A stretch of 64,000 nucleotides of DNA, from contig NZ_CP046913.1 in the NCBI RefSeq assembly GCF_009789675.1, forward strand, positions 2,852,001 to 2,916,000, read 5' to 3'. The notes beneath the pieces are model-generated. The model was not told where the DNA came from and did no database searches. It saw only the letters and a program-made list of their open reading frames with translations. The first letter of the stretch is position 1. The number at the start of each line of letters is the position of its first letter. Positions 51,118-61,114 of this stretch are shown here, in pieces. This stretch comes from Paraburkholderia acidisoli (GTDB taxonomy: Bacteria; Pseudomonadota; Gammaproteobacteria; Burkholderiales; Burkholderiaceae). The position numbers were made by a program, and so were the translations under genes.

Positions 51118-51145
51118 AAAAAAGCCAGGCTAGGCCTGGCTTTTT
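51118..51145. terminator. Terminator downstream of rplQ
   Basis: Stem GCCAGGC / GCCTGGC with a 3-nt loop flanked by A and T runs on both sides. It ends the leftward ribosomal cluster after rplQ and sits near the cutA region. Confidence 0.9.
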
Positions 51146-51184
51146 CGCATGTCGCGCGATCCGGGGACCGCGGCGACGGAAAGC

Positions 51185-51577
51185 TTATTCCGCTTCCTGG
51201 ATGTTCTCTTCCGTGACTTCCGGACGGTCGAGCAGTTCGACCAGTGCCATCGGTGCGTTGTCGCCAACACGGAAACCGAACTTCAGGATACGCAGGTAGC
51301 CGCCCGGACGGTTCGCGAAACGCGGACCGAGCACGTCGAACAGCTTCGTGACCGAGTCACGATCGCGCAGGCGGTTGAACGCCAGACGACGGTTTGCCAG
51401 CGAGGGCTTCTTGCCGAGCGTGATGAGGGGCTCGACAACCTTACGGAGTTCCTTCGCCTTCGGCAGCGTCGTCTTGATGACTTCGTGCTCGATGAGCGAG
51501 TTGGACATGTTACGGAGCATTGCCAGACGGTGGCTGCTCGTGCGGTTCAGTTTCCGCAGACCATGACGGTGACGCAT
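51185..51577 (-). CDS. rplQ: 50S ribosomal protein L17
   Basis: A 130-residue L17 ([20 protein letters not shown], then [20 protein letters not shown]). L17 lines the peptide exit-tunnel side of the large subunit. It is the last gene of the alpha operon, after rpoA, with a 131-bp gap that contains a terminator-like hairpin, and is followed by a strong intrinsic terminator. Confidence 0.98.
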   Translation of the reverse strand: MRHRHGLRKLNRTSSHRLAMLRNMSNSLIEHEVIKTTLPKAKELRKVVEPLITLGKKPSLANRRLAFNRLRDRDSVTKLFDVLGPRFANRPGGYLRILKFGFRVGDNAPMALVELLDRPEVTEENIQEAE

Positions 51578-51654
51578 TTCAATTTCCTTGAAACAAAGTT
51601 TTGGTCCAGCTCTTCTATCGCTTCACAACAACGTGAGGCACGGGCCGGTACGTG

Positions 51655-51694
51655 AAAAAGGCAAGACGCGGATTCTAAAGGAAAATCCGCGCCC
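51655..51694 (-). terminator. Terminator-like hairpin between rpoA and rplQ
   Basis: On the minus strand an 11-bp stem (GGGCGCGGATT with AATCCGCGTCT, some G-U pairs) and a 9-nt loop are followed by TTGCCTTTTT. It lies 15 bp after the rpoA stop, so it may attenuate rplQ. Confidence 0.55.
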
Positions 51695-51708
51695 GTGCCA
51701 CATTACTT

Positions 51709-52686
51709 TTACTTGTCGAGACCAGCCGGCGGCCAGTTTTCGAGCTTCATGCCGAGCGTGAGACCGCGGGAAGCGAGCACTTCCTTGATCTCGTTGAGCG
51801 ACTTGCGACCCAGGTTCGGGGTCTTGAGCAACTCGTTCTCGGTGCGCTGGATCAGATCGCCGATGTAGTAGATGTTCTCGGCCTTCAGGCAGTTCGCCGA
51901 GCGAACCGTGAGTTCGAGATCGTCCACCGGACGCAGCAGGATCGGATCGATCTGCGGTGCGCGCGACGGCGCTTCCGCGGCCGTTTCCGTGCCTTCCAGT
52001 GCAGCGAACACCGACAGCTGATCCACGAGGATGCGCGCCGACTGGCGGATCGCTTCCTCAGGCGAGATCACGCCGTTGGTTTCGATGTTCATCACGAGCT
52101 TGTCGAGGTCGGTACGCTGTTCGACACGCGCGCTTTCCACGGCGTAGCTCACGCGGCGAACCGGCGAGAACGACGCGTCCAGCACGATACGGCCGATGAT
52201 CTTGGCCGACTCGTCGCCGTAACGGCGCACGTTGCCCGGCACGTAGCCGCGGCCCTTCTCGATCTTGATCTGAACGTCGAGCTTGCCGCCCTTCGTCAGA
52301 TGCGCAACCACGTGTTCCGGGTTGATGACTTCGCAGTCGTGCGAGAGTTCGATGTCGCCGGCGGTGACGACGCCTTCGCCTTCCTTGCGCAGCGTAACCG
52401 TCACTTCGTCACGGTTATGCAGCTTGAACACCACGCCCTTCAGGTTCAGCAGCAGGTTGACCACATCCTCTTGCACACCGTCGAGCGTCGAATATTCATG
52501 CACGACGCCTGCGATCGTCACTTCGGTCGGCGCGTAGCCGATCATGGACGACAGCAGAACGCGCCGAAGCGCGTTACCCAAGGTATGGCCATAACCGCGT
52601 TCGAACGGCTCCATGACCACTTTCGCGTGGTTGTCGCCGAGCGATTCCACAGCGATGATCTTGGGTTTCAACAAACTGGTTTGCAT
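51709..52686 (-). CDS. rpoA: DNA-directed RNA polymerase alpha subunit
   Basis: A 325-residue RpoA. The N-terminal dimerisation domain ([20 protein letters not shown]) and the C-terminal DNA- and activator-binding domain ([20 protein letters not shown] and [20 protein letters not shown]) are both complete. It starts polymerase assembly. It follows rpsD by 124 bp that contain a strong intrinsic-terminator-like hairpin. Confidence 0.99.
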   Translation of the reverse strand: MQTSLLKPKIIAVESLGDNHAKVVMEPFERGYGHTLGNALRRVLLSSMIGYAPTEVTIAGVVHEYSTLDGVQEDVVNLLLNLKGVVFKLHNRDEVTVTLRKEGEGVVTAGDIELSHDCEVINPEHVVAHLTKGGKLDVQIKIEKGRGYVPGNVRRYGDESAKIIGRIVLDASFSPVRRVSYAVESARVEQRTDLDKLVMNIETNGVISPEEAIRQSARILVDQLSVFAALEGTETAAEAPSRAPQIDPILLRPVDDLELTVRSANCLKAENIYYIGDLIQRTENELLKTPNLGRKSLNEIKEVLASRGLTLGMKLENWPPAGLDK

Positions 52687-52748
52687 AGGTTTTCCTTTTC
52701 AATACCCTCGGCTCGTTACACCGATAAGGCTGAGATGGCCACAACCTG

Positions 52749-52801
52749 AAAAAAACAGCCGAGGCCACCTCCTGCGCGAAGCACAGAGGCTACCCCGGCC
52801 G
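52749..52801 (-). terminator. Intrinsic-terminator-like hairpin between rpsD and rpoA
   Basis: On the minus strand CGGCCGGGGTAGCCTC pairs with GAGGTGGCCTCGGCTG at 15 of 16 positions, counting G-U pairs. An inner TGTGC/GCGCA stem closes a TTC loop, and seven T follow directly. It starts 10 nt after the rpsD stop. Confidence 0.7.
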
Positions 52802-52810
52802 TCAATCCGA

Positions 52811-53434
52811 TTAGCGCGAATACAATTCGACGATCAGGCTTTCGTTGATGTCGCCAGCGATGTCGCTGCGCTCAGGCATGCCCTTGAACGTGCCTTCGAA
52901 CTTCTTCGCGTCGACCGCGACCCAACCCGGCATGCCGCCTTGCTCTGCCAGCGAGAGGGCTTCGACGATACGCGCCTGCTTCTTCGCCTTTTCGCGAATC
53001 GCGACGACGTCGCCTGCCTTCACTTGCATCGACGGAACGTTCGACACGACGCCGTTCAGCGTGAGAGCCTTGTGGCTCACGAGCTGACGCGCTTCAGCGC
53101 GGGTCGATGCGAAGCCCATGCGGTACACGACGTTGTCGAGACGCGATTCGAGCAGTTGCAGCAGGTTTTCGCCGGTGTTGCCCTTGCGACGGTCCGCTTC
53201 CGCGAAGTAGCGGCGGAACTGACGCTCGAGCACGCCGTAGATACGCTTCACTTTTTGCTTTTCGCGAAGCTGCGTGCCGTAGTCGGACGTGCGGGCGCCC
53301 GAGGTGCGGCCGTGCTGACCCGGCTTGCTGTCGAGCTTGCACTTGTCGGCGAGCGAGCGGCGTGCGCTCTTCAGGAAGAGGTCGGTGCCTTCACGGCGGG
53401 ACAGCTTGGCCTTCGGGCCGATATAACGTGCCAC
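52811..53434 (-). CDS. rpsD: 30S ribosomal protein S4
   Basis: A 207-residue S4 with the S4 RNA-binding domain ([31 protein letters not shown]). It nucleates 16S rRNA folding and in E. coli represses the alpha operon. The start is a GTG at 53432-53434 giving the family N-terminus (M)[15 protein letters not shown], with GGAAAG upstream; the ATG upstream would add ten unrelated residues. It follows rpsK by 161 bp. Confidence 0.98.
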   Translation of the reverse strand: MARYIGPKAKLSRREGTDLFLKSARRSLADKCKLDSKPGQHGRTSGARTSDYGTQLREKQKVKRIYGVLERQFRRYFAEADRRKGNTGENLLQLLESRLDNVVYRMGFASTRAEARQLVSHKALTLNGVVSNVPSMQVKAGDVVAIREKAKKQARIVEALSLAEQGGMPGWVAVDAKKFEGTFKGMPERSDIAGDINESLIVELYSR

Positions 53435-53595
53435 GTTGCTTTCCTTCGATAATTGATCACGCAAGACTAGGGCGTGAGCCCCGGTTTCGCGCTAGTCCGG
53501 TCCTTTGAACCGAACGGTGGGCTTAGTCAATTCAATAACGCCGAGAGCCTGGGACGCCGTTACCGGCGGCTCAGGCGTTCGGCAATCGCGACGCC
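53435..53595 (-). other. Structured gap between rpsK and rpsD
   Basis: On the minus strand AACGCC..GAGCC can pair with GGCTC..GGCGTT around an inner CGCCG-gtaa-CGGCG hairpin (about 53540-53585). There is no T-run. It could be an RNA-processing or S4-recognition site; that is inference. Confidence 0.35.
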
Positions 53596-54000
53596 TTAGA
53601 TACGGCGGCGCTTCGGCGGACGGCAGCCGTTGTGCGGGACCGGCGTCACGTCGGAGATCGCGGTGATCTTGATGCCAAGACCATGCAGCGCGCGCACCGC
53701 CGACTCACGGCCAGGACCGGGGCCCTTGATCCGCACTTCGAGGTTCTTCACGCCGTATTCCATCGCCACGCGACCAGCCGATTCGGCTGCGACCTGAGCT
53801 GCGAACGGGGTCGACTTACGCGAACCCTTGAAGCCCTGACCGCCCGACGTTGCCCAGGCAAGTGCATTGCCTTGACGATCGGTGATCGTGATGATGGTGT
53901 TGTTGAACGACGCGTGAACGTGAACCACGCCCTCGGCGACGTTCTTCTTGACCTTCTTGCGAACGCGTTGCGCCGCGGAGTTGTTCGAAGCCTTAGCCAT
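53596..54000 (-). CDS. rpsK: 30S ribosomal protein S11
   Basis: A 134-residue S11, part of the small-subunit platform near the mRNA exit. [20 protein letters not shown] and the C-terminal [19 protein letters not shown] are diagnostic. It lies between rpsM (28 bp before) and rpsD in the alpha operon order. Confidence 0.99.
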   Translation of the reverse strand: MAKASNNSAAQRVRKKVKKNVAEGVVHVHASFNNTIITITDRQGNALAWATSGGQGFKGSRKSTPFAAQVAAESAGRVAMEYGVKNLEVRIKGPGPGRESAVRALHGLGIKITAISDVTPVPHNGCRPPKRRRI

Positions 54001-54028
54001 TACGTTTTCCTGTAACTGTCAGATCCGC

Positions 54029-54394
54029 TTACTTCTTCAGCGACTGTGCTGCGCGGCGCGGACCCTTGCGCGTACGTGCGTTGGTGCGCGTACGTTGGCC
54101 ACGCAGGGGCAGGCCCTTGCGATGGCGGACGCCACGGTAGCAGCCGAGGTCCATCAGGCGCTTGATGTTCATCGTCACTTCACGGCGCAGATCGCCTTCG
54201 ACGACAAACTTGCCCACTTCCTCACGCAGCTTTTCCAGATCCGCGTCGTCAAGGTCTTTGACCTTCTTGTTGAACGGCACACCGGCGGACACGCAGATGT
54301 TGCGCGAACGCGTGCGGCCAACACCGAAAATTGCCGTCAGGCCGATTTCAGTGTGCTGGTGGTTCGGGATGTTAACCCCTGCGATACGAGCCAT
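54029..54394 (-). CDS. rpsM: 30S ribosomal protein S13
   Basis: A 121-residue S13 of the small-subunit head, contacting P-site t[23 protein letters not shown] at the start and the basic tail [17 protein letters not shown] are typical. First ribosomal gene of the alpha group, 35 bp after rpmJ. No separate promoter was seen, so it is probably continuous with the spc transcript. Confidence 0.99.
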   Translation of the reverse strand: MARIAGVNIPNHQHTEIGLTAIFGVGRTRSRNICVSAGVPFNKKVKDLDDADLEKLREEVGKFVVEGDLRREVTMNIKRLMDLGCYRGVRHRKGLPLRGQRTRTNARTRKGPRRAAQSLKK

Positions 54395-54429
54395 TGTTTT
54401 TCCTCAAACAAAAAGCGCAAGCGCGCTAA

Positions 54430-54546
54430 TCAGCCTTGACGCTGCTTGTGGCGCGGGTCCGAGCTGCAGATCACGCGAACGACGCCGTTGCGCTTGATGA
54501 TTTTGCAGTTACGGCAAATGCGCTTTACCGATGCCATCACTTTCAT
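54430..54546 (-). CDS. rpmJ: 50S ribosomal protein L36
   Basis: A 38-residue L36, read directly from the sequence: [20 protein letters not shown] and then [18 protein letters not shown]. Cys11, Cys14, Cys27 and His32 form the zinc ribbon, so this is the zinc-binding (C+) form. It lies between infA (21 bp before) and rpsM, the usual place after secY-infA. Confidence 0.97.
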   Translation of the reverse strand: MKVMASVKRICRNCKIIKRNGVVRVICSSDPRHKQRQG

Positions 54547-54567
54547 GATATTACCCTTTTTCCTAAA

Positions 54568-54786
54568 TCACTTCGCCCGGAACACGATCCGCGCACGCGA
54601 CAGATCGTAAGGCGTCAACTCAACCGTCACCTTGTCGCCCGGAAGGATACGGATGTAGTGCATCCGCATCTTCCCGGAAATATGCCCCAGAACGACATGG
54701 CCGTTTTCCAGCTTCACGCGGAAGGTTGCGTTGGGGAGGTTTTCGATTACCTCGCCTTGCATCTGGATTACATCGTCTTTGGCCAT
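54568..54786 (-). CDS. infA: Translation initiation factor IF-1
   Basis: A 72-residue OB-fold protein ([38 protein letters not shown]) that occupies the ribosomal A site during initiation. The ATG at 54784-54786 gives the exact family length; the upstream in-frame ATG adds four spurious residues. It starts 8 bp after the secY stop. Confidence 0.98.
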   Translation of the reverse strand: MAKDDVIQMQGEVIENLPNATFRVKLENGHVVLGHISGKMRMHYIRILPGDKVTVELTPYDLSRARIVFRAK

Positions 54787-54794
54787 AGGTCCTT

Positions 54795-56141
54795 TCAACG
54801 CATCGGGACTCCGCCGCCCTTGAAGTTGGCCTTCTTGAGCAGCGATTCATATTGTTGCGACATTACGTACGACTGCACCTGCGCCATGAAGTCCATTGTG
54901 ACGACGACAATGATCAGCAGCGACGTTCCACCAAAATAAAACGGCACGTTCCAGCGCAGCACCAGGAACTCCGGCAGCAGACAGACAAACACGATATAGA
55001 TCGCACCGGCCAGCGTCAGACGCGTGAGGATGCGGTCGATATAGCGAGCCGTCTGATCGCCCGGGCGGATGCCAGGGACGAACGCGCCACTCTTTTTCAG
55101 GTTGTCGGCCGTCTCTCTGCTGTTGAACACCAGCGCGGTGTAGAAGAAGCAGAAGAACACGATCGCCAACGCGTACAACAACACGTACACGGGTTGGCCG
55201 GGCTTGAGTGCTTCAGCCACGTTGTGCAGCGTGTCCGCGAACCAGCCGGTCCGCGACCCCGAACTGAACCAGTTCAGGATGGTTGCCGGGAACAGGATGA
55301 TCGACGACGCGAAGATCGGCGGAATCACGCCCGACATGTTCAGCTTGAGCGGCAGGTGCGACGACTGCCCGCCGTAAATCTTGTTACCGACCTGACGCTT
55401 CGCATAGTTCACGAGGATCTTGCGCTGGCCGCGTTCGATGAACACCACCAGGTACGTCACGGCAGCAATCAGCACCACGATGATGATCGCCGAGACGGGG
55501 CCCATCGAGCCGGTGCGAACCAGTTCGAACAGACCGCCGATCGCATTCGGGAAACCCGCTGCGATCCCGCCGAAGATGATGATCGAGATACCGTTGCCAA
55601 GCCCGCGTTCCGTGATCTGCTCACCGAGCCACATCAGGAACATCGTGCCCGTTACGAGCGTCACAACCGTCGTCAGACGAAACACCATACCCGGATCGAT
55701 CACGAGAGCCGGCTGGTTTTCCAGCGCGACCGCGATGCCGAACGCCTGAAACGTCGCCAGCACCACCGTGAAGATCCGCGTGTACTGCGTGATCTTGCGT
55801 TGTCCGGCTTGCCCTTCCTTCTTCAGCGCTTCCAGCTGCGGCGAGACGATCGCCATCAGCTGCAGGATGATCGACGCCGAGATATACGGCATGACACCCA
55901 GCGCGAAGATCGTGAACCGAGACAGTGCGCCACCCGAGAACATGTTGAACATGCCAAGGATGCCACCCGACTGGCTCTGAAAGAGCTTCGCCAGTTGGTC
56001 GGGGTCGATACCCGGAACCGGAATGTGCGCGCCGATGCGATAAACGACCAGCGCCAGCAGCAGGAACACTGCACGCCGACGCAGGTCGCCGAACTTCGGT
56101 GCGCTGCGACCGGTTTTTGCGAGACTCGGGCTGTTAGCCAA
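54795..56141 (-). CDS. secY: Preprotein translocase channel subunit SecY
   Basis: A 448-residue SecY with ten transmembrane helices. The N-terminal [20 protein letters not shown] and plug-region [20 protein letters not shown], the cytoplasmic loop [16 protein letters not shown] and the C-terminal [20 protein letters not shown] match the family. It forms the Sec channel for exported and membrane proteins. Located between rplO (59 bp before) and infA in the spc operon. Confidence 0.99.
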   Translation of the reverse strand: MANSPSLAKTGRSAPKFGDLRRRAVFLLLALVVYRIGAHIPVPGIDPDQLAKLFQSQSGGILGMFNMFSGGALSRFTIFALGVMPYISASIILQLMAIVSPQLEALKKEGQAGQRKITQYTRIFTVVLATFQAFGIAVALENQPALVIDPGMVFRLTTVVTLVTGTMFLMWLGEQITERGLGNGISIIIFGGIAAGFPNAIGGLFELVRTGSMGPVSAIIIVVLIAAVTYLVVFIERGQRKILVNYAKRQVGNKIYGGQSSHLPLKLNMSGVIPPIFASSIILFPATILNWFSSGSRTGWFADTLHNVAEALKPGQPVYVLLYALAIVFFCFFYTALVFNSRETADNLKKSGAFVPGIRPGDQTARYIDRILTRLTLAGAIYIVFVCLLPEFLVLRWNVPFYFGGTSLLIIVVVTMDFMAQVQSYVMSQQYESLLKKANFKGGGVPMR

Positions 56142-56200
56142 GTAGCTTCTCCGATGCAGATGCTAGTGACGGCGGGCAAGCCCGCGCGCACCACTCACAA

Positions 56201-56635
56201 TCACTCGGCAAAAGAACCGCCTGCTGCTTCGATCGCAGCACGCGCATTCTTCGTCGCACCCAGACCCTTGACGACGACCTTGCGCTTGATCTCGCCGGTA
56301 GCGATGATCTTTGCGCTGCGGGTCAGTTCGCCAACGAGGCCTGCCTGCTTGAGAGCCAACAGATCGACTTCGTCGACCGGCAGCTTCTCGATGTCGGCGA
56401 GGCGCACTTCACCCACGAATTCCTTCGTGAGCGACGTGAAGCCACGCTTCGGCAGACGACGTTGCAGCGGCATTTGACCGCCTTCGAAGCCAACCTTGTG
56501 GAAGCCGCCCGAACGCGATTTCTGACCCTTGTGACCACGGCCAGCGGTCTTGCCGAGGCCGGAGCCGATGCCGCGACCGACGCGACGCTTTGCGTGCTTC
56601 GCGCCTTCTGCCGGCTTCAGGTTATTCAATTCCAT
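56201..56635 (-). CDS. rplO: 50S ribosomal protein L15
   Basis: A 144-residue L15: [20 protein letters not shown], the Gly-rich [19 protein letters not shown] and the C-terminal [18 protein letters not shown]. The ATG at 56633-56635 is the family start; a TTG two codons earlier is discounted. It sits between rpmD and secY. Confidence 0.98.
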   Translation of the reverse strand: MELNNLKPAEGAKHAKRRVGRGIGSGLGKTAGRGHKGQKSRSGGFHKVGFEGGQMPLQRRLPKRGFTSLTKEFVGEVRLADIEKLPVDEVDLLALKQAGLVGELTRSAKIIATGEIKRKVVVKGLGATKNARAAIEAAGGSFAE

Positions 56636-56665
56636 TTTCAACTCCTGGAGTCTTTGGTCGACCGC

Positions 56666-56848
56666 TTAGCCGATGACCTTAACGAGGTACGAGACCTTGT
56701 TGATCATGCCGCGCACAGCCGGCGTGTCCTGCAGCTCGGAAACCGAGTTCAGGCGACGCAGGCCGAGACCGCGCACCGTGGCGCGGTGCGTTTCGCGGGT
56801 CCCAATCAGGCTCTTGACGAGCTGAACCTTGACAGTTTTTTCAGACAT
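56666..56848 (-). CDS. rpmD: 50S ribosomal protein L30
   Basis: A 60-residue L30 ([40 protein letters not shown]). The start at 56846-56848 is the usual MSEKTVKV form; an ATG three codons earlier overlaps the rpsE stop region and is less likely. Position between rpsE and rplO is standard. Confidence 0.97.
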   Translation of the reverse strand: MSEKTVKVQLVKSLIGTRETHRATVRGLGLRRLNSVSELQDTPAVRGMINKVSYLVKVIG

Positions 56849-56859
56849 GGTTCCCACCC

Positions 56860-57378
56860 TTAGCCCAGAATGTCTTCGACGGACTTGCCGCGCTTCGCCG
56901 CGATGTCAGCCGGGGTCGACTGCTTGCGCAGACCGTCCAGCGTGGCGCGAACGAGGTTGTACGGGTTCGTCGAACCGTGGCTCTTGGCCACCACGTTCTG
57001 CACGCCCATCACGTCGAACACTGCGCGCATCGGGCCGCCGGCGATCACGCCCGTACCTGCCTTCGCCGGAGCGAGGAGGACGACCGATGCGCCATGCTTG
57101 CCGTGCACTTCGTGTTGCAGGGTGCCGTTCTTCAGGGGCACCTTGAACATGTTGCGACGCGCTTGTTCCATTGCCTTCTGGACGGCAACCGGAACTTCCT
57201 TCGACTTGCCCTTGCCCATACCGACGCGGCCATCACCGTCGCCAACCACGGTCAGTGCGGCGAAGCCGAGAATACGGCCACCCTTCACGACCTTGGTCAC
57301 GCGATTGACCGAAATCATCTTTTCGCGAAGGCCGTCGTCGCGTTCGTCAGCCTGAACTTTCGCTTGCATCTTTGCCAT
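56860..57378 (-). CDS. rpsE: 30S ribosomal protein S5
   Basis: A 172-residue S5, important for decoding accuracy. [20 protein letters not shown] and [20 protein letters not shown] are the RNA-binding signature, with [20 protein letters not shown] following. It lies between rplR (14 bp before) and rpmD. Confidence 0.99.
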   Translation of the reverse strand: MAKMQAKVQADERDDGLREKMISVNRVTKVVKGGRILGFAALTVVGDGDGRVGMGKGKSKEVPVAVQKAMEQARRNMFKVPLKNGTLQHEVHGKHGASVVLLAPAKAGTGVIAGGPMRAVFDVMGVQNVVAKSHGSTNPYNLVRATLDGLRKQSTPADIAAKRGKSVEDILG

Positions 57379-57392
57379 GACGAATTCCTTCC

Positions 57393-57758
57393 TTAGAACT
57401 TGAGCCCGGCTTCGCGCGCAGCATCAGCCAGCGCCTTGACGCGGCCGTGATAGCGGAACCCCGAGCGGTCAAAGGCGACGGATTCGATGCCGGCGGCCTT
57501 GGCCTTTTCAGCAATACGCTTACCGATCAGCGAAGCGGCGGCAACGTTGCCACCCTTGCCCGACTGGTCAGCCAGTTGCGCACGCACTTCAGCTTCGAGC
57601 GTCGACGCGCTGGCGAGCACCTTGGTGCCGCAGGGCGAGAACACTTGCGCGTAGATGTGCGTGTTCGTGCGATGCACGGCCAGACGCGCGACCTGCAGCT
57701 CAGCGATCTTGATACGCGTTTGACGAGCGCGGCGCAGGCGAGATTGAGTCTTATCCAT
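57393..57758 (-). CDS. rplR: 50S ribosomal protein L18
   Basis: A 121-residue L18 (5S rRNA binding): [20 protein letters not shown] at the start and [20 protein letters not shown] near the end. It follows rplF by 12 bp in normal spc order. Confidence 0.98.
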   Translation of the reverse strand: MDKTQSRLRRARQTRIKIAELQVARLAVHRTNTHIYAQVFSPCGTKVLASASTLEAEVRAQLADQSGKGGNVAAASLIGKRIAEKAKAAGIESVAFDRSGFRYHGRVKALADAAREAGLKF

Positions 57759-57770
57759 GATTGCGCACCC

Positions 57771-58301
57771 TTACTTCTTCTTCGTTTCTTTGAGGATCAC
57801 GACCTCGTCGGAATAGCGCACGCCCTTGCCCTTGTAGGGCTCCGGCGGACGATAGCCGCGCACTTCTGCTGCGGTCTGTCCGACTTTCTGCTTGTCGATC
57901 CCCTTGATCACGATTTCCGTTTGCGACGGGGTTTCAGCCTTGACGCCTTCCGGCATCTGGTGCACCACGGGGTGCGAGAAACCCAGCGACAGGTTCAGCT
58001 TGTCGCCTTGCGCTTGAGCACGGTAACCAACGCCAACCAGCGTCAGCTTGCGCTCAAAACCCTTCGTCACGCCTTGCACCATGTTCGCAACGATCGCGCG
58101 CATCGTGCCCGACATCGCATTGGCTTCGCGGCTGTCGTCCGTCGGCTCGAACTTCAGCGAGCCGTTGTCGTTGACGACCTTCACGAGGCGGTTTGCAGCT
58201 TGCGAAATCGTACCCAGCGCGCCCTTGACGGTAATCTTCTCGTCGCTGAGCGTCGCTTCTGCGCCTTGCAGCGCGACCGGGCTCTTACCTACTCGAGACA
58301 T
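57771..58301 (-). CDS. rplF: 50S ribosomal protein L6
   Basis: A 176-residue L6 with the two repeated L6 domains, from [20 protein letters not shown] to the signature [20 protein letters not shown]. It lies near the factor-binding site of the large subunit. It starts 18 bp after the rpsH stop. Confidence 0.99.
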   Translation of the reverse strand: MSRVGKSPVALQGAEATLSDEKITVKGALGTISQAANRLVKVVNDNGSLKFEPTDDSREANAMSGTMRAIVANMVQGVTKGFERKLTLVGVGYRAQAQGDKLNLSLGFSHPVVHQMPEGVKAETPSQTEIVIKGIDKQKVGQTAAEVRGYRPPEPYKGKGVRYSDEVVILKETKKK

Positions 58302-58319
58302 GTTTCTTCTCCTTAGGTC

Positions 58320-58715
58320 TTAAGCGACGTAGCAGATAACTTCGCCGCCGACGCCAGTTGCGCGCGCCTTGCGGTCCGTCATCACACCCTTGGGCGTCGA
58401 CACGATCGCAACGCCGAGGCCATTCATGACCTGCGGGATGTCGTTACGGCCGCGGTACACGCGCAGACCCGGCTTCGAAACGCGTTCGATGCGCTCGATA
58501 ACGGGACGGCCAGCGTAGTACTTCAACGCGATGTTCAATTCCGACTTCGCACCTTCGGTTTTCACCGCGAAGTCGTCGATATAACCTTCGTCCTTCAGAA
58601 CCTGCGCAATCGCAATCTTCACTTTCGACGAGGGCATAGCAACCGAAACTTTCTCGACCATCTGCGCATTGCGGATGCGAGTCAGCATATCGGCGATAGG
58701 ATCACTCATGCTCAT
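58320..58715 (-). CDS. rpsH: 30S ribosomal protein S8
   Basis: A 131-residue S8: [20 protein letters not shown] at the start and [20 protein letters not shown] near the end. In E. coli S8 also represses the spc operon by binding its mRNA. Two in-frame ATGs lie two codons apart at the start; the first is used. It lies 14 bp after rpsN. Confidence 0.98.
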   Translation of the reverse strand: MSMSDPIADMLTRIRNAQMVEKVSVAMPSSKVKIAIAQVLKDEGYIDDFAVKTEGAKSELNIALKYYAGRPVIERIERVSKPGLRVYRGRNDIPQVMNGLGVAIVSTPKGVMTDRKARATGVGGEVICYVA

Positions 58716-58729
58716 TTATGTTTCTCCTA

Positions 58730-59035
58730 TTACCAGCTCGCCTTGGTGATGCCAGGGATCTCACCACGGAACGCGATTTCACGAATCTTGTTACGTGCGA
58801 GACCGAATTTGCGGAACGTACCACGCGGACGACCCGTGATCGCGCAGCGGTTACGCTTGCGGGTCGGGTTCGAGTTGCGCGGCAGTTGTTGCAGTTCGAG
58901 GCGAGCTGCGTAACGCTCTTCTTCCGACTTGCTTTGGTCGTCGATGATCGCCTTCAGCGATGCGCGCTTCGGCGCAAATTTCGCTGCCAGACGAGCGCGC
59001 TTCTTTTCACGTTCGATCAGTGCCAGTTTAGCCAC
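58730..59035 (-). CDS. rpsN: 30S ribosomal protein S14 (zinc-independent form)
   Basis: A 101-residue S14 with the long, Cys-poor form (only one Cys, in [20 protein letters not shown]), so it is the zinc-independent (C-) type. It begins [20 protein letters not shown]. It follows rplE by 7 bp. Confidence 0.98.
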   Translation of the reverse strand: MAKLALIEREKKRARLAAKFAPKRASLKAIIDDQSKSEEERYAARLELQQLPRNSNPTRKRNRCAITGRPRGTFRKFGLARNKIREIAFRGEIPGITKASW

Positions 59036-59042
59036 GGTAACC

Positions 59043-59582
59043 TCAGTTTCTGAACGGGAACTTGAAGCTGGCGAGCAGTGCCTTCGCTTCTTCGTCGGTC
59101 TTCGCAGTCGTCGTGATGCTGATGTTCAGCCCACGCAGCGCGTCGATCTTGTCGTAGTCGATTTCGGGGAAAATGATCTGCTCTTTCACACCGATGTTGT
59201 AGTTACCACGGCCGTCGAACGCCTTGCCCGACACGCCACGGAAGTCGCGCACGCGGGGGAGCGCAACCGTCACGAAACGGTCCAGGAATTCGTACATGGC
59301 ATTGCCACGCAGCGTGACCATCGTGCCGATGGGGTAGCCTTCACGAATCTTGAAGCCCGCGATTGCCTTGCGCGACTTCGTGATGACGGGCTTTTGGCCA
59401 GCAATCTTCGTGAGGTCGCCAACGGCGTGCTCGAGGACCTTCTTGTCGGCGACGGCTTCACCCACACCCATATTCAGGGTGATCTTGGTGAGGCGCGGCA
59501 CTTCCATGATCGACTTGTAACCGAACTTCTCGATCAGGCCAGGAACGACCTTCTCTTTATAAAATTCTTGCAAACGTGCCAT
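59043..59582 (-). CDS. rplE: 50S ribosomal protein L5
   Basis: A 179-residue L5 binding 5S r[43 protein letters not shown] and [20 protein letters not shown]. It lies 16 bp after rplX. Normal length. Confidence 0.99.
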   Translation of the reverse strand: MARLQEFYKEKVVPGLIEKFGYKSIMEVPRLTKITLNMGVGEAVADKKVLEHAVGDLTKIAGQKPVITKSRKAIAGFKIREGYPIGTMVTLRGNAMYEFLDRFVTVALPRVRDFRGVSGKAFDGRGNYNIGVKEQIIFPEIDYDKIDALRGLNISITTTAKTDEEAKALLASFKFPFRN

Positions 59583-59598
59583 TTTTTACTCCGCAGCG

Positions 59599-59907
59599 TC
59601 AGGCGCTCAGAACAGCACCGGTCGTCTTCAGGAAACGAACTTTCTTGTCCCCTTCGACCTTGATGCCCACGCGCGACGGCTTGCCGTTCGCGTCGACCAG
59701 TGCGACGTTCGAGATAGCCAGCGGCATTGCCTTGGCTTCCACGCCACCCGTCGTACCCTTCATCGGGTTCGGCTTCACATGCTTCTTAGCGATGTTGATG
59801 CCTTCGACAGTGACGCGCTCTTCGCCCACAGCCAGCACGACGCCGCGCTTGCCCTTGTCTTTGCCAGTGACGACGATGACTTCGTCACCCTTGCGAATCT
59901 TGTTCAT
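59599..59907 (-). CDS. rplX: 50S ribosomal protein L24
   Basis: A 102-residue L24, an early assembly initiator of the large subunit, with a KOW motif ([20 protein letters not shown]) and then [20 protein letters not shown]. It follows rplN by 9 bp. Confidence 0.98.
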   Translation of the reverse strand: MNKIRKGDEVIVVTGKDKGKRGVVLAVGEERVTVEGINIAKKHVKPNPMKGTTGGVEAKAMPLAISNVALVDANGKPSRVGIKVEGDKKVRFLKTTGAVLSA

Positions 59908-59916
59908 CGCGACTCC

Positions 59917-60285
59917 TTACAGCACTTCCGGCGCAAGCGAAACGATCTTCATGAATCGTTCGCTACGCAGCTCACGCGTCACCGGCCCGAAAATGCGGGT
60001 GCCGATCGGCTCAAGCTTGGTATTCAAAAGCACGGCGGCGTTGCCATCGAACTTGATCAGCGAGCCGTCTTGACGGCGCACGCCCTTCGCAGTGCGAACC
60101 ACAACAGCGTTGTAGATTTCGCCCTTTTTCACGCGCCCACGCGGCGTTGCTTCCTTGACGCTCACCTTGATGATGTCGCCAATGCTGGCATAACGACGCT
60201 TCGAGCCGCCGAGCACCTTGATGCACATGACTTCACGCGCACCCGTGTTGTCGGCTACTTCAAGCCGAGTTTCGGTCTGGATCAT
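59917..60285 (-). CDS. rplN: 50S ribosomal protein L14
   Basis: A 122-residue L14 ([40 protein letters not shown]). It is the first gene of the spc operon, preceded by a 355-bp gap with its own strong promoter, giving a leader of about 240 nt. Confidence 0.99.
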   Translation of the reverse strand: MIQTETRLEVADNTGAREVMCIKVLGGSKRRYASIGDIIKVSVKEATPRGRVKKGEIYNAVVVRTAKGVRRQDGSLIKFDGNAAVLLNTKLEPIGTRIFGPVTRELRSERFMKIVSLAPEVL

Positions 60286-60525
60286 GGTTTATCTTTCCCA
60301 ACTTAATCCGGTTGCGCCACCATGGCACATCCGGTCAGTCTTGGTCCCGTCAGCCGCGCCGCCACTAGAACGACCGCTCAGCTGCTTGGGTTAGAACAGC
60401 AGCGACGGCAAACGAAACCGGCCATCGCATTCCGGTGAAACTTGCAGATCCGGACTGGCGCCCGAACCACCTCCCTCACTACTTTTGCCCGCTGCTTTGC
60501 CAACAACGCGCCCATAAAGAGGGAA
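60286..60525 (-). other. Long untranslated leader of the spc operon
   Basis: About 240 nt between the predicted start and rplN with no supportable gene. It contains GACCAAGA (minus-strand sense, 60339-60346), a second copy of the arm sequence of the promoter dyad. A regulatory role is inference. Confidence 0.4.
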
Positions 60526-60532
60526 GACCAAG

Positions 60533-60561
60533 ACTATAACTCGATAATCTTGGTCTCGCAA
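60533..60561 (-). promoter_or_regulatory. Promoter of the spc operon
   Basis: On the minus strand TTGCGA (60556-60561) and TATAGT (60533-60538) are separated by exactly 17 bp, one of the best sigma-70 matches in the window. Predicted start is near 60526. A perfect 9-bp inverted repeat, AGACCAAGA / TCTTGGTCT, at 60525-60533 and 60548-60556 straddles the spacer and start site. Confidence 0.7.
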
Positions 60562-60591
60562 GCGAAATCTTCAGCGATTTCAACAACTTCT

Positions 60592-60618
60592 CACCCCGGA
60601 GAATGGCTCCCCGGGGTG
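60592..60618 (-). terminator. Hairpin after rpsQ at the end of the S10 operon
   Basis: CACCCC..GGAG / CTCC GGGGTG with a 2-nt bulge and a 5-nt loop, about 23 bp after the rpsQ stop. It lacks a T-run, so termination may be partial. Confidence 0.45.
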
Positions 60619-60640
60619 TTGCTACCTTGCAACTGCGCTT

Positions 60641-60913
60641 TTAGATCACGCGAGCCGCTTCGAGCAGCTTCGACACGGTCCAGGCCTTCGTCTTCGAGAG
60701 AGGACGCGTTTCCTGGATTTCAACGAGGTCACCCTCGTTGTACGTGTTCGCTTCGTCGTGAGCGTGGTACTTCTTCGACTGCACGACGTACTTGCCGTAG
60801 ATCGGGTGCTTGACGCGGCGCTCGACCAGGACGGTGACCGTCTTGTCCATCTTGTTGCTGACGACCTTGCCGACCAGCGTCCGCTTAAGCGAGGTTTTCA
60901 CGCTTTCGTTCAT
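60641..60913 (-). CDS. rpsQ: 30S ribosomal protein S17
   Basis: A 90-residue S17: [20 protein letters not shown], then [12 protein letters not shown] and [11 protein letters not shown]. It is a primary 16S rRNA binder. Its ATG overlaps the rpmC stop (ATGA). It ends the S10 operon; a hairpin and the spc promoter follow. Confidence 0.98.
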   Translation of the reverse strand: MNESVKTSLKRTLVGKVVSNKMDKTVTVLVERRVKHPIYGKYVVQSKKYHAHDEANTYNEGDLVEIQETRPLSKTKAWTVSKLLEAARVI

Positions 60914-61104
60914 TTCTGGTTCGCCTTCTGAGTCAGGACGGTCCGCACACGTGCGATGTCGCGACGAACCTTCTTCAGCTGGCTCGTGTTCGTGAGCTGC
61001 TGGGTCGCGAGTTGCATGCGCAGGCCGAATTGCGCCTTCAAGAGGTCCGACAGCTCTTTGTCGAGCGCGGCCTTGTCTTTCTGAAGAAGTTCAGATGCCT
61101 TCAT
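60910..61104 (-). CDS. rpmC: 50S ribosomal protein L29
   Basis: A 64-residue helical L29 near the exit tunnel ([40 protein letters not shown]). It overlaps rpsQ by four bases and follows rplP by 10 bp. Confidence 0.98.
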   Translation of the reverse strand: MKASELLQKDKAALDKELSDLLKAQFGLRMQLATQQLTNTSQLKKVRRDIARVRTVLTQKANQK

Positions 61105-61114
61105 CGATCACTCC

